In this document: in pieces, positions 19,771 through 27,857 of the stretch | Layout of the letters: every line of letters begins with the position of its first letter | Position numbering within the stretch: position 1 is the stretch's first letter | NCBI GenBank assembly: GCA_958296035.1 | Contig: OY282431.1 | Span: 3,332,037 to 3,396,036, forward strand | DNA from: Paracoccaceae bacterium | GTDB taxonomy: Bacteria; Pseudomonadota; Alphaproteobacteria; Rhodobacterales; Rhodobacteraceae | DNA: 64,000 bases | Direction: 5' to 3' | Made by a program: the position numbers and the translations under genes | The notes under the pieces: model-generated | Told to the model about the DNA's origin: nothing | The model's input: the letters and a program-made list of their open reading frames with translations, nothing else | Databases searched by the model: none

Positions 19771-19940
19771 CTGGGTCGTCACCCCACGTCCAGGTAGGGT
19801 TGCGGTCTTCCCGTGGTCGCGGACGTGCGCGGCATCGCTGGGCGCCGGCGCGCTTGACGCGCTCAATCGGGCGGATATGGCCGGTGGGTACCGCGCCGAG
19901 GATGGCATCGCCCAGGTCCAGAGCCAAGGCAACTCGCAGA
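19763..19940 (-). pseudogene. hipB: HipB-like antitoxin, N-terminus lost
   Basis: Just upstream of hipA and overlapping its start, a minus-strand frame ends with LRVALALDLGDAILGAVPTG, then HIRPIERVKRAG and a C-terminal TWTWGDDPDD. This is the usual tail of XRE-type HipB antitoxins. The DNA-binding helix-turn-helix that should precede it is absent: upstream sequence is an insertion-sequence end (to about 20010) and then the betA gene. The antitoxin was probably cut by that IS event. Confidence 0.55.
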
Positions 19941-20010
19941 CTTGTGGGACATTGACAAATGCGGACAAGCCTCATCCTCGCCCATGCATAATTGTCAGCG
20001 GGAATTGCCG
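19936..20010. repeat. Solo insertion-sequence end shared with the 25-26.6 kb element
   Basis: Positions 19971-20010 match 26558-26597 (the right end of the ISNCY/IS4-like element) with few differences, including ATCCTCGC, CATGCATAA and AGCGGGAATTGC; weaker similarity extends a further 30 bases. No transposase is attached here. This solo end lies between betA and the truncated hipB, and supplies the betA stop codon. Confidence 0.7.
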
Positions 20011-21665
20011 CAGTCAGGGCTAATCCAAGGCTGCAAATCATCTCGAGGTGGAAGTCTCTTGCCAAGAATGTGGTCGGCGGCTTTTTCTGCGACCATTATC
20101 GACGGCCCATTGGTATTGCCGTAGGTTACCTGGGGAAAGATTGAACTGTCTGCGACTCGCAGCCGATCAACACCTATAACTCGACAATCCGGATCAACGA
20201 CCGCCAGTCTGTCGTTTCGACTCCCCATGCGGCAGGTGCCGCAAGGATGGTAGGCACTCTCGATATTGTCGCGAATGAAGGCGTCGATCCGGTCATCGGA
20301 TTGCACCTCCTGGCCCGGTTGTATTTCCTCGCCGCGGTAGGGATCAAATGCAGGTTGTGCAAGAATTTCGCGTGCCAGACGAATACACCTGCGAAACACA
20401 ACCCAGTCTTGAGGCTGCGACATATAGTTAAAGCGGATCACAGGAGGCTCGTCCGGGTCGGCACTACGCAGTCGGACCTTACCTCGGGAAGCGCAACGCA
20501 TCGGTCCGATGTGAAGCTGATAGCCGTGTCCCTGCTCTGCTGTCTGGCCGTCATAGCGAATGGCAATTGGCAGGAAATGTATCTGGATATCCGGATATTC
20601 GACGCCTGCTTCCGAGCGGATAAAGGCACAGCTTTCGAATTGGTTGGAAGCCCCGACTCCGCTTCGAAACAGCATCCACCGGGCACCGACAAGAATCTTG
20701 GCTGGCCAGTTCCAGTACCTGTACAGCGACACTGGCTGGGTGCAGGCCTGCTGAACGTAAACCTCGGGATGATCCATCAGGTTTGAGCCGACGCCCGGCC
20801 GGTCAGCAATAACCCGGATGCCGTGCTCCGCCAGATGGTCGGCATTGCCGATACCCGAAAGCATCAGCAGCTTGGGCGAATTGAAGGCCGAGGCGGCGAC
20901 TACCACCTCACGGCGGGCAACAATTGTCGACTGCTTGCCGCGGCGACTGATCTCGACGCCCACTGCGCGACCGTCGGCAATTCTGATGCGCCTCGCGTGG
21001 CATCGGATGAGGTGGACATTGGCCCGCTTGAGGGCTGGTTTGAGATAGGCCGAAGCAGCTGACCAGCGCCGACCGCGCCAGATAGTCTGCTCCATCGCTC
21101 CAAAGCCTTCCTGCTTGCGGCCATTGTAGTCGCTGGTCATTTCGAAGCCGGCTTGCCGGCCTGCTTCTTCGAATGCCGCGAACAACGGGTTGGCGCGGCT
21201 ACCGCGGCTGACGTGAAGCGGTCCATCAGTCCCTCGCCAGTCGGATTCAACACCCGGGTCGCCGCCGTGCCAGTTTTCCATGCGAATGAAATAGGGCAAT
21301 ACGTCGGCATAGGACCAGCCCGCGGCACCCAATTGCACCCAGTTGTCAAAGTCCCGCGCGTGCCCTCTGACGTAGACCATGCCGTTGATCGAGGATGAAC
21401 CACCGACAACCTTGCCGCGTGGTGCCGCCAGTCTGCGGTTACCGAGATGAACTTCTGGCTCTGTCTTGTACCCCCAATCATAAAGCGACATGTTCATCGG
21501 ATAGGAAAGCGCCGCCGGCATGTTGATCAACGGTCCATAATCAGAACCGCCGAATTCGAGCACAATGACGCTGTTGCGCTGGTCTTCCGACAGGCGGTAG
21601 GCGAGAGCCGAACCAGCGCTGCCAGAACCGATTATCACATAATCTGCTTCCACTGTTCCTGCCAC
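19995..21665 (-). CDS. GMC-family oxidoreductase, choline dehydrogenase (BetA)-like
   Basis: A 556-residue FAD enzyme. The ADP-binding motif [18 protein letters not shown] is at residues 8-25, followed by [14 protein letters not shown] and [13 protein letters not shown], and at the C-terminal end the active-site [12 protein letters not shown] and [12 protein letters not shown]. The closest match I recall is BetA, which oxidises choline to betaine aldehyde at the membrane; the BetA-like phrases [10 protein letters not shown] and [16 protein letters not shown] support this. No betB or betI is nearby, so other alcohols are possible. The start is GTG 21665. The last five codons and the stop lie in an IS terminal repeat, so the natural C-terminus was probably replaced, with little loss. 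Confidence 0.82.
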   Translation of the reverse strand: MAGTVEADYVIIGSGSAGSALAYRLSEDQRNSVIVLEFGGSDYGPLINMPAALSYPMNMSLYDWGYKTEPEVHLGNRRLAAPRGKVVGGSSSINGMVYVRGHARDFDNWVQLGAAGWSYADVLPYFIRMENWHGGDPGVESDWRGTDGPLHVSRGSRANPLFAAFEEAGRQAGFEMTSDYNGRKQEGFGAMEQTIWRGRRWSAASAYLKPALKRANVHLIRCHARRIRIADGRAVGVEISRRGKQSTIVARREVVVAASAFNSPKLLMLSGIGNADHLAEHGIRVIADRPGVGSNLMDHPEVYVQQACTQPVSLYRYWNWPAKILVGARWMLFRSGVGASNQFESCAFIRSEAGVEYPDIQIHFLPIAIRYDGQTAEQGHGYQLHIGPMRCASRGKVRLRSADPDEPPVIRFNYMSQPQDWVVFRRCIRLAREILAQPAFDPYRGEEIQPGQEVQSDDRIDAFIRDNIESAYHPCGTCRMGSRNDRLAVVDPDCRVIGVDRLRVADSSIFPQVTYGNTNGPSIMVAEKAADHILGKRLPPRDDLQPWISPDCGNSR

Positions 21666-21759
21666 CGGCTTAGCCAGGCCTTCTCAATTTTCGCCGCTCA
21701 CAGAGTTGTAAGAAATTCGAGAACACTACACTTACAAATGCTGTTCTCGCACACCCAGG

Positions 21760-22404
21760 TCAAGAATGACCGCTTGCGCGGGCATGACACGCCACATTAT
21801 CTGCAATTTGCTCAGGTGTGTCTTCCCGCCTGAAGAAGTCGCCAACACCCTTCTTAGGCAAGACAAGATAGGTGAAGGTGGAATGATCCATCATGTAATT
21901 TCCAGACTTGGTCAACGGGCGTCTGCTGTAGTACACGCGATATGCCGAAGCAGCAGCGCGGACCTGTTCGGGTGTGCCGGTCAGGCTGATCATCCGCTCA
22001 TGAAACATCGGACTGTATTCGGCCATTACCTGCGGGCTGTCACGTTCAGGGTCGATCGAAATAAAAACCGTCTGCGCTGCAACATCCAGTTCGGCCAGCA
22101 GCTCAATTGCAGCAGCGTTTCTGGCATTGTCGAGTGGACAAACCTCGGGACAACTCGCAAATCCAAAGTATACCAGTGACGGCTCGACGATCACATCGCG
22201 GTCCGAAACCGTTCTCCCGGCACTGTTTACAAGTTCAAACGGACCGCCAATCTTCGCTTCACCGCTGATCAGTTGATCACCACTGCAAGCAACAGCCGGC
22301 GACCGGCCTCCTATCACCACGAACAGCGTGATTGCCACAAGGCTCCCGGTCAAGGCCAAAGCACCCCAGGAAATCCGGCGCAGCAGCTTGCTGTCCAGTC
22401 TCAT
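21760..22404 (-). CDS. SCO1/SenC family copper-binding protein
   Basis: This 214-residue protein has one N-terminal membrane helix (about residues 13-33) and a periplasmic thioredoxin-like domain. The copper ligands of the family are all present: Cys85 and Cys89 in CPEVCP and His174 in MMDHSTF, with the IDPERD motif between. Such proteins deliver copper to the CuA site of cytochrome c oxidase. No oxidase genes are in the window. It stands alone, upstream of the GMC gene on the same strand with a 94-base gap. Confidence 0.9.
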   Translation of the reverse strand: MRLDSKLLRRISWGALALTGSLVAITLFVVIGGRSPAVACSGDQLISGEAKIGGPFELVNSAGRTVSDRDVIVEPSLVYFGFASCPEVCPLDNARNAAAIELLAELDVAAQTVFISIDPERDSPQVMAEYSPMFHERMISLTGTPEQVRAAASAYRVYYSRRPLTKSGNYMMDHSTFTYLVLPKKGVGDFFRREDTPEQIADNVACHARASGHS

Positions 22405-23256
22405 CGGCGAGGATCATTCATCGCTGTGCTTCCTGTGCAATGCACTGTTTCAGGCCCCCCTGGGCCAGAATTCCGGATATGTTCGCGTGCTGGGCCCGGG
22501 CTCGGGTTAAGCGTGTGATATTGGCGAGATACCGAGATCACAAGAGGCCGGAGTCCGCCCCCTGACGACCGACCAATTCACTAGCAGCCAAACCGCCCTG
22601 TTTCAACAGACACATCTCGCCTCACCAGGGGTATGATTCTGGCGTCGTTTCGAATTGAGACTTTAGGCCAGCAAAGTCTGCCACACACAGGATTCGTCAA
22701 GGTCGAGCTTGCTGCGTGTATATCGCATCAGCATCGCCCAGGCCTTCTCACGCCGGCCTTACTCAAGGAGCGTGCGGAAGTTCATACCGCCTTACAAGAA
22801 GTAATGCTCAAACGCATCCTCAGCGTTACCAAATCCTTACCTGGAACTTCGCTCTATGCATCAGAATGCTACTCCGTTGTGCAATTGTGCCAACAAGTGC
22901 CGTGACAGACGACATCTGGTTCACGACGGCAGCCTGGATTGTGAACAGTAGTCGACCAGACACTTTTTCCCAAACGGCACATTGGAATTTCCACCCAGAT
23001 GGGATCCAATCGTCCACCCTGACTTATCCTCACACCTCTGCTGCTACAGTCGCTAGAACTGTTCGCCTGCTGGGCAGCGGTGACAGGGTGAGAATGCTGC
23101 AACTTGAGTCCAAATCATGGATTTTCAGCCCGCGAAAACTCCACCGCAGCAGCGCCGATACCGTGGCAGGCAGGCGACACGATGTTCACGACCTTTTTCA
23201 TGGGTTACATGGCCAGTTTCCAGGCCCACCGACTTGGTGCGAAACTAGCCTCTTGT
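22405..23256. other. 0.85-kb stretch without a recognisable gene
   Basis: Overlapping short frames are present on both strands, none with a known domain or ribosome site. I see nothing I can support here. Its end marks the point where similarity to the element at 61.7 kb begins. Confidence 0.4.
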
Positions 23257-23655
23257 TCCAGTGATTTCGACGGTTTGAGGCATATTAGTTCAGAGCCGGC
23301 AGCTTGTTCGGATCAGTGAGGCCCCGGAGGCTTCGGGCTTGTCCAGGAATGCGTTCGATGAACCCGGCACGGTCGAGATTGAGAACCATCGGGTGACCCT
23401 CGACGGGGTGACTTGGACATCTCTCTTCGTATAGGCATGGATGAAGGACAGGTATTGGCCCTGCTTTTCAGTCAACACGGGAAGCGACAGCTGGCAATTT
23501 TCGTCCGACCGTTTCATCAGGGCATCCAAGAATGGAGGCACTGATGCATGTGCGCTGCCGGGTGAATCCACACCAATCCGAAGGTGACCGACTTATGACC
23601 CTGCTTTCGGGCGGGAAACATCAGGTCTGAAGCGGCTGTCGAGAGCAAGACAGGA
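23257..23655. mobile_element. Degraded copy 1 of an IS630 element with a divergent HTH gene
   Basis: The sequence aligns over its length with 61704-62100, the left part of a larger IS630 copy. It contains an HTH gene fragment on the minus strand and, divergently, the first ~35 codons of an IS630 transposase (CAATCCGAAGGTGACCG region, about 23560-23655). The rest of the transposase is missing. Confidence 0.65.
23285..23517 (-). pseudogene. LexA/MarR-like winged-helix protein, internally deleted
   Basis: The minus strand encodes MKRSDENCQLS, LTEKQGQYLSFIHAYTK, then after a deletion VQVTPSR, and in another frame MVLNLDRAGFIERIPGQARS to DPNKLPALN and a TAA at 23285. Full-length relatives read GRPPAEADMQRHFQVTPPSVHQM across the deletion. 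The lost helices and the frame change make this a pseudogene. A second, differently damaged copy lies at 61731-61989, and each copy keeps the part the other lacks, so the ancestral protein (about 90 residues) can be reconstructed. Confidence 0.65.
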
Positions 23656-24364
23656 AGGGGTTTAGATCTGTACCAAGACAGCACCAAACTACCAAACGCG
23701 GGAAAAACTAACTTGGATACCCTGGACGTCAGATATTGTTATTTTGATTGACGCAACCTTCAAACCCGGATTGACGTGATACATCTGCCATTCCGCACAG
23801 TTACGCGCTGGGGCTCGCTTTGGGGTTGGTAAATCAGAAAGTGACGGGAATGAAAGGACATATCCATTACGACGTACTAAAAGGAGAGATGTGTGCATAC
23901 GGTAGGGTCTGCCGGTGGGCCGCTGGTGTCCTTGCCAGGTCTCGCACACACCCACGCCGCCGCATGGTACCGGAAATCCACCTTCACCTTCTCCGATGCG
24001 ATCGCAGCCGTACGGACCCAACTCTGGCTAGCCGGTATATTTCAACGCTCAGCGCTAGACCGGGAACGGCAGAAAATCCTGCAAGGCGCGCCTGCGTATA
24101 ATGCCGTATTTGACCTTGCGACCACATATAACAGGCTTGAAGTGCCACCCGAAAGGATCCAGCGCATGGTGGAAACACTATGTTTCGCTACACAATCGTA
24201 CAAAGTCGAGTTCAGTTGCAGCACGAAATTAGAACACTGTTGGAACAAACTCCCCGCAGTGTTGACGACCGATTGTAGGAACGCCTTTCCAACGCAACCA
24301 AACCACTTACACTATTTGCCAGAGGAAGGCGGTGGAAGTGGATTGCAGGCCGCCGGACGGAGAA
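23656..24364. other. 0.7-kb stretch without a recognisable gene
   Basis: The plus-strand frame 23893-24390 is the longest here but shows no domain, and much of it lies opposite the NYN pseudogene end. I see no RNA gene or repeat. Confidence 0.35.
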
Positions 24365-24953
24365 TTATCCCGCTATCGGATAGAACCTGATCAGGCAACA
24401 ACGAGCTCCGAACCCGGCCTTTGTTATCTCGAACAAGGCTCTCGAATTGGACCGCATGCGGCCTGGCGGGGCTACAATATCAATATTGAGGTTTTGTCCT
24501 GTCGTTTCGCGGCGCGTAAGTTTAACGGCTTCATTGAGGTCGGTATCTGCAGAGACAACCAGCGCCCGATCAAAACGGCCATTCAAGGCATCGGCCATGA
24601 GATGGGCGCCGATATTCACGTCCGTTTCCTTTTCCTCATGCGTTTCGTACTTGCAATTGCACACACGGCACCTCAGCCGTTTTTTCTTGAATCGTCCTTC
24701 AATAAATTGCACTCTACGCGCCTCCAGAGCTGCGACCTACTTCTGATGCCGGCGGTAACTGGATTGTCGCCATTTGGCGTATGCAGAGAAATACTTGACA
24801 CACTTTACGACTTCCTTGTCTCGACGCACAAGACTCTCGGACAGCTTCCAAAGATCGAGCCACTTCAGATGATCTTCCCCCAACGCTTTAACAGCGTAAT
24901 AGAGATTGAACCCATCCAATGTACACGAAAACGCGTCGTTGTCGTTTCTGCAT
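24365..24953 (-). pseudogene. NYN-domain (PIN-like) ribonuclease gene with two lesions
   Basis: Intact relatives are small NYN proteins of about 200 residues. Here the start MQKRQRRVFVY (ATG 24953) is followed by TACATTGGATGG, where one extra G shifts the frame out of YIDGFN; the reading frame resumes DGFNLYYAVKALGED. After YFSAYAKWRQSSYRRHQK an amber TAG (24737-24739) replaces the expected Tyr codon, and the same frame continues VAALEARRVQFIEGRF, a CRVCNCKYETHEEKETDVN block and ALVVSADTDLNEAV, with the family's acidic residues. One frameshift and one nonsense mutation make it a pseudogene unless both are assembly errors. Confidence 0.75.
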
Positions 24954-24967
24954 GGTTTTCTTGGTCA

Positions 24968-24993
24968 AATAAAAAGCCGCCCTTGCGGGCGGC
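24968..24993 (-). terminator. Hairpin with T-run just upstream of the NYN gene
   Basis: Read on the minus strand, GCCGCCC-GCAA-GGGCGGC is followed by TTTTTATTT. It therefore has the form of a rho-independent terminator for a transcript coming from the right, yet it lies about 15 bases before the NYN start on the same strand. It may be the terminator of a gene displaced by the neighbouring IS, or an attenuator in the NYN leader. Confidence 0.6.
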
Positions 24994-25070
24994 CTATCCG
25001 AAGGCGCTAACACCAACGGTTGAATGGTTTTCATTTATATCTTCGGTGTGTTTTGTCAACGTATTTTCTT

Positions 25071-25087
25071 CAGCAATTCCCGCTAAC
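25071..25087 (+). repeat. Left terminal inverted repeat of the insertion sequence
   Basis: CAGCAATTCCCGCTAAC pairs exactly with the complement of 26581-26597. Confidence 0.8.
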
Positions 25088-25397
25088 GCCTTTTCTGTGC
25101 ATTGACTGGCTGACCCTGGCATGGGTCCGTACAGCAAGGCATACTACCCCATCGGCGACCTGCAACAGGGCACCGCAAGGTTTCAATATGTCATGGCCAG
25201 GGTTCGAGCGTCAGGGGTGAAGGGAAGGTGGTCTATGCTTTTTCTGCAAGCTCCGGCGGATCATGGCCATAGGCAATGGCCCGGTAACAGGTCTCCCGGT
25301 CGGCAATGTGGAATTCAAGGAACTTGCTCCGTAGTCTTGCCCACAGCGCCCGGTTGGAACCGGTGCGCCGGTGCATGGCCTTGAACAGGGCGCCGCA

Positions 25398-26342
25398 TCA
25401 GGCCTGGATCTGGTCGATCAGAAAGGCCGGCATGGTCAGGGTTGCAAACAGAGCGGAAAGGTGCTGGCGGCCATGTCCAAAATTATGCTCGAATTTGTAT
25501 CCATGATTTCCTGGCGTATTGTAAACTTCGTTTTCTACCCTCCATCTTGAGCGGCCGACCCGCATCAACTCGGTGACGTTGTCGGCGGTGATAGCAATGT
25601 CGGTGACCCAGGTGAACACGGTCACCTTGCCACTCTTGTTGTCCGTCTGGCGGCCCGCAAGGAAGTTGACCCTGCACTGGCCATGGCCGGCATTGAGGGG
25701 GAGATCGTTGCGCCACCGCAATTCCATGCTGCACTTGGCGTCCTCGACTTGCAGCTGCTCGAGCGCATCGCCGCGGTCCTTGATGTGGTCAAACAACGCC
25801 GTGTGGTCGCCGGGCCTAGCGGTGATGATGAAGCGCAAGTCCAGCGCTCTGAGCAATGCAAGGTGGGGTGCCGTCGAATACAGGCCGTCCTGGACGACGA
25901 TGGTGCGCAGAGGCGGGTGCTCACGGCGGAAATCAGCCACCAGGCGTTTGGCAGCGTTACGCTCGCAGTGCACCTTCTTTGACGAGAAGTAGCCGGTGCC
26001 GTCGAGCACCGTGAAGCGCTCCAGGGCCTTGCCCCGTTGCAGGGCCACCGGATCGATCCTGTCGAGACGCTCCCGCATGGCGGTGTCGGAAGGCACGCGC
26101 CTGATGCCGTAGAGGCGCCTGAGGTTGCCCACCACCGCCGGCCCGGGTTCAAGCCGGGCCTCCTCGTCGAACTGCAACAGGGACGGATACTTGAGAAGAA
26201 ACACCGCCAGTCCCGACATCAGGCAGTCGGCCAGCGACAGGCCGCGACGGGCAGTCGGATCCTTGATGGATCCAAAGACGGTGCGCGTGGTCCGTAACAG
26301 ACCGGGCATCGAGAGATGCCTGCGGAAGCGAAGGTCGGCCAT
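25398..26342 (-). CDS. DDE transposase, apparently shortened by in-frame deletions
   Basis: The 314-residue product begins MADLRFRRHLSMPGLLRTTR and contains DPTARRGLSLADCLMSGLAV and SLLQFDEEARL, typical of a transposase group usually filed under ISNCY. Candidate catalytic residues survive: Asp in VLDGTGYFSS, Asp in IVVQDGLYST, and Glu in RWRVENEVYNTPG. Relatives I remember are about 400-450 residues. Here HCE is joined straight to RNAAKRLVADFRREH, where they have a Cys/His-rich and HQM-containing stretch, and DPVALQRGKALE also looks contracted. No frameshift is present. I expect an inactive or non-autonomous element, though a compact functional variant cannot be excluded. Confidence 0.65.
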   Translation of the reverse strand: MADLRFRRHLSMPGLLRTTRTVFGSIKDPTARRGLSLADCLMSGLAVFLLKYPSLLQFDEEARLEPGPAVVGNLRRLYGIRRVPSDTAMRERLDRIDPVALQRGKALERFTVLDGTGYFSSKKVHCERNAAKRLVADFRREHPPLRTIVVQDGLYSTAPHLALLRALDLRFIITARPGDHTALFDHIKDRGDALEQLQVEDAKCSMELRWRNDLPLNAGHGQCRVNFLAGRQTDNKSGKVTVFTWVTDIAITADNVTELMRVGRSRWRVENEVYNTPGNHGYKFEHNFGHGRQHLSALFATLTMPAFLIDQIQA

Positions 26343-26580
26343 GGTTTGTTGTTCCAGGCATATGTTTTGATCAACTGCTCTGCAGAATGTCCTGGCACAG
26401 GTGTCCGGAGTTTACGAACGGCGCCTTGTGGCCGTGTAGAGGTGTCGGCAGTGGTGTTGAGAAGGCAGCACTGTTGGGATGTCATGTTATGGTTGTGTGG
26501 GACTTTACTTCCTGACCATAAGTGTGACTTGCAGGAAACTGCCAAATGCGCTCAGGCCTTATCCTCGCACATGCATAAAA

Positions 26581-26597
26581 GTTAGCGGGAATTGCTG
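26581..26597 (-). repeat. Right terminal inverted repeat of the insertion sequence
   Basis: GTTAGCGGGAATTGCTG is the exact inverse of the left end at 25071-25087. Confidence 0.8.
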
Positions 26598-26923
26598 TGA
26601 TTTCTTCTGTTCATACGCTGAATATCAGCGTTGTGAACAAGCCTTCATTTATGAGTTCCCTTCGTTGAATGAGAACGTCAAAATCCCAGTATTTTGGTAT
26701 GATTGCACATTACAGACACAAGTGGCACTTGCGGCAAGAGATCCAGGAAAGGTGCATCAACAGGACGCAGTTGCATATCAACGCCTTGAAGAACTCCAAA
26801 GGAGTGTAATGTACTTACCGGAGAATTCATGAGATGAATTTGCGGTTGCCCACGCCGTCTTGCGAGTGGATCAATAACCACCGTTCCCGCATGGCGCAGG
26901 AAACATGAAGAGCATGACAAGAC
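26598..26923. other. Spacer after the insertion sequence
   Basis: No gene, RNA or repeat is evident in these 326 bases. Confidence 0.45.
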
Positions 26924-27193
26924 ATGACCCTGCAAAGGCCAGGTGAAATACCAAATCAGCCGGGAGAATACATTGAACGGGAGCCACGCGGTGGTCAGGT
27001 ACCTGACCCGCGTCTGGTGACGATCAAGCCCGGCGATTCGAAATTACCCCCAACACAGAAGCCAGGGTATACCTGGGAACGCAAGGGCCCACCCAAGCCG
27101 CGAACTGCATGTGTACATGGGCGGGAGCAACCAGGACGTAAATATTTCACTGAAGGCCGCACGAACGAACTTGCAGGGTTCCTGGTCAACTGA
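26924..27193 (+). CDS. Small YjzC-like protein with a C-terminal extension
   Basis: The first ~58 residues (RPGEIPNQPGEYIEREPRGG, then VTIKPGDSKLPPTQKPGYTW) follow the pattern of YjzC-like small proteins: a proline-rich start, a GEY...GPRGG block and a PPTPKPG-type end. Relatives usually stop near residue 60; here the frame goes on to 89, perhaps after loss of the original stop. The gene is convergent with the DUF4276 gene, with only 7 bases between them. Function is unknown. Confidence 0.4.
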   Translation: MTLQRPGEIPNQPGEYIEREPRGGQVPDPRLVTIKPGDSKLPPTQKPGYTWERKGPPKPRTACVHGREQPGRKYFTEGRTNELAGFLVN

Positions 27194-27200
27194 AACAACA

Positions 27201-27857
27201 TCAACTCTGAACAAGACGGTCTGGCAGTGCCTCCAGTACGTTGATCCAGGCATTGAACCCCGGACACTCTTGCCGCATTCTCGTCAGGCCAACTCTCTCT
27301 GCGATCTGCGGCCCATCAACCGGCTTGTTGTATCTTGGGATCAACTCGGAAATGCGCCTGCTCGGGGCAGTGTTCCAGTTATCGTTGATGTCCTCGGGCG
27401 TTTGAAATTGGGACCGTATTTCTCGGAGCTTGTCAATTGTGCCTGAATTCACTTGATCCAGACATTTGAATGCGCCTACAAAGGAAAACAGCAACCCCTC
27501 AAATTCGTGCCTCTGAATGTAAGGCAGTACCGGGTACCTTCCCAGGTCAGGCTTCCATTGCTTTACGCGTTCGCGCACCAACTCGGCCAGCTGGTCGGCC
27601 GTATTGTTGTCCTTGTTCTTGAAACCGTAGAAGTCAACCAGGGTTGTGACGGCGTCGTATGAATGCAGCAGGAGCTTCAAGTCTCTTACAATCGCGCCCA
27701 CAGTGACATTTCCGCCGCCCTGACGATACCTCGCCTTGTGCAAAAGAACTGGTTCAATCCACACCCTGCTAGACATCTTTCGCAAGTATGGGGCAACAAT
27801 GCGCTTGATGAACTCTTTTTCCGTTTGCCCTTCCACAACCACTGCGACGCGAGTCAT
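27201..27857 (-). CDS. DUF4276 (Toprim-like) protein, partner of an AAA ATPase
   Basis: A 218-residue protein starting VAVVVEGQTEKEFIKRIV, with the invariant Glu9 of Toprim-like folds, then the acidic strand TTLVDFYGF (Asp75) and the family block PYIQRHEFEGLLFS near 112-125. DUF4276 members are predicted nucleases. ATG 27857 overlaps the stop of the ATPase gene by four bases (ATGA), so the two are translationally coupled and probably form a complex. The arrangement is like PARIS (AriA ATPase with the Toprim nuclease AriB) and OLD-type systems, so an abortive or nucleolytic phage defence role is a reasonable inference. No frameshift is present. Confidence 0.75.
   Translation of the reverse strand: MTRVAVVVEGQTEKEFIKRIVAPYLRKMSSRVWIEPVLLHKARYRQGGGNVTVGAIVRDLKLLLHSYDAVTTLVDFYGFKNKDNNTADQLAELVRERVKQWKPDLGRYPVLPYIQRHEFEGLLFSFVGAFKCLDQVNSGTIDKLREIRSQFQTPEDINDNWNTAPSRRISELIPRYNKPVDGPQIAERVGLTRMRQECPGFNAWINVLEALPDRLVQS

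Larger units (their letters stand above)
25071..26597. mobile_element. ISNCY/IS4-like insertion sequence, 1527 bp
   Basis: The element is bounded by perfect 17-bp terminal inverted repeats: CAGCAATTCCCGCTAAC at 25071-25087 and its complement at 26581-26597. It encodes one transposase on the minus strand that appears internally deleted. I see no target-site duplication in the flanking bases, which suggests that the flanks have been rearranged since insertion. A related solo end lies at about 19971-20010. Confidence 0.75.

Noticed and set aside
24737..24739. Amber codon in the NYN gene as pyrrolysine or programmed readthrough.
   Set aside because: The gene has a second lesion (an extra G near the start), and many neighbours are pseudogenes, so ordinary decay is the simpler reading.
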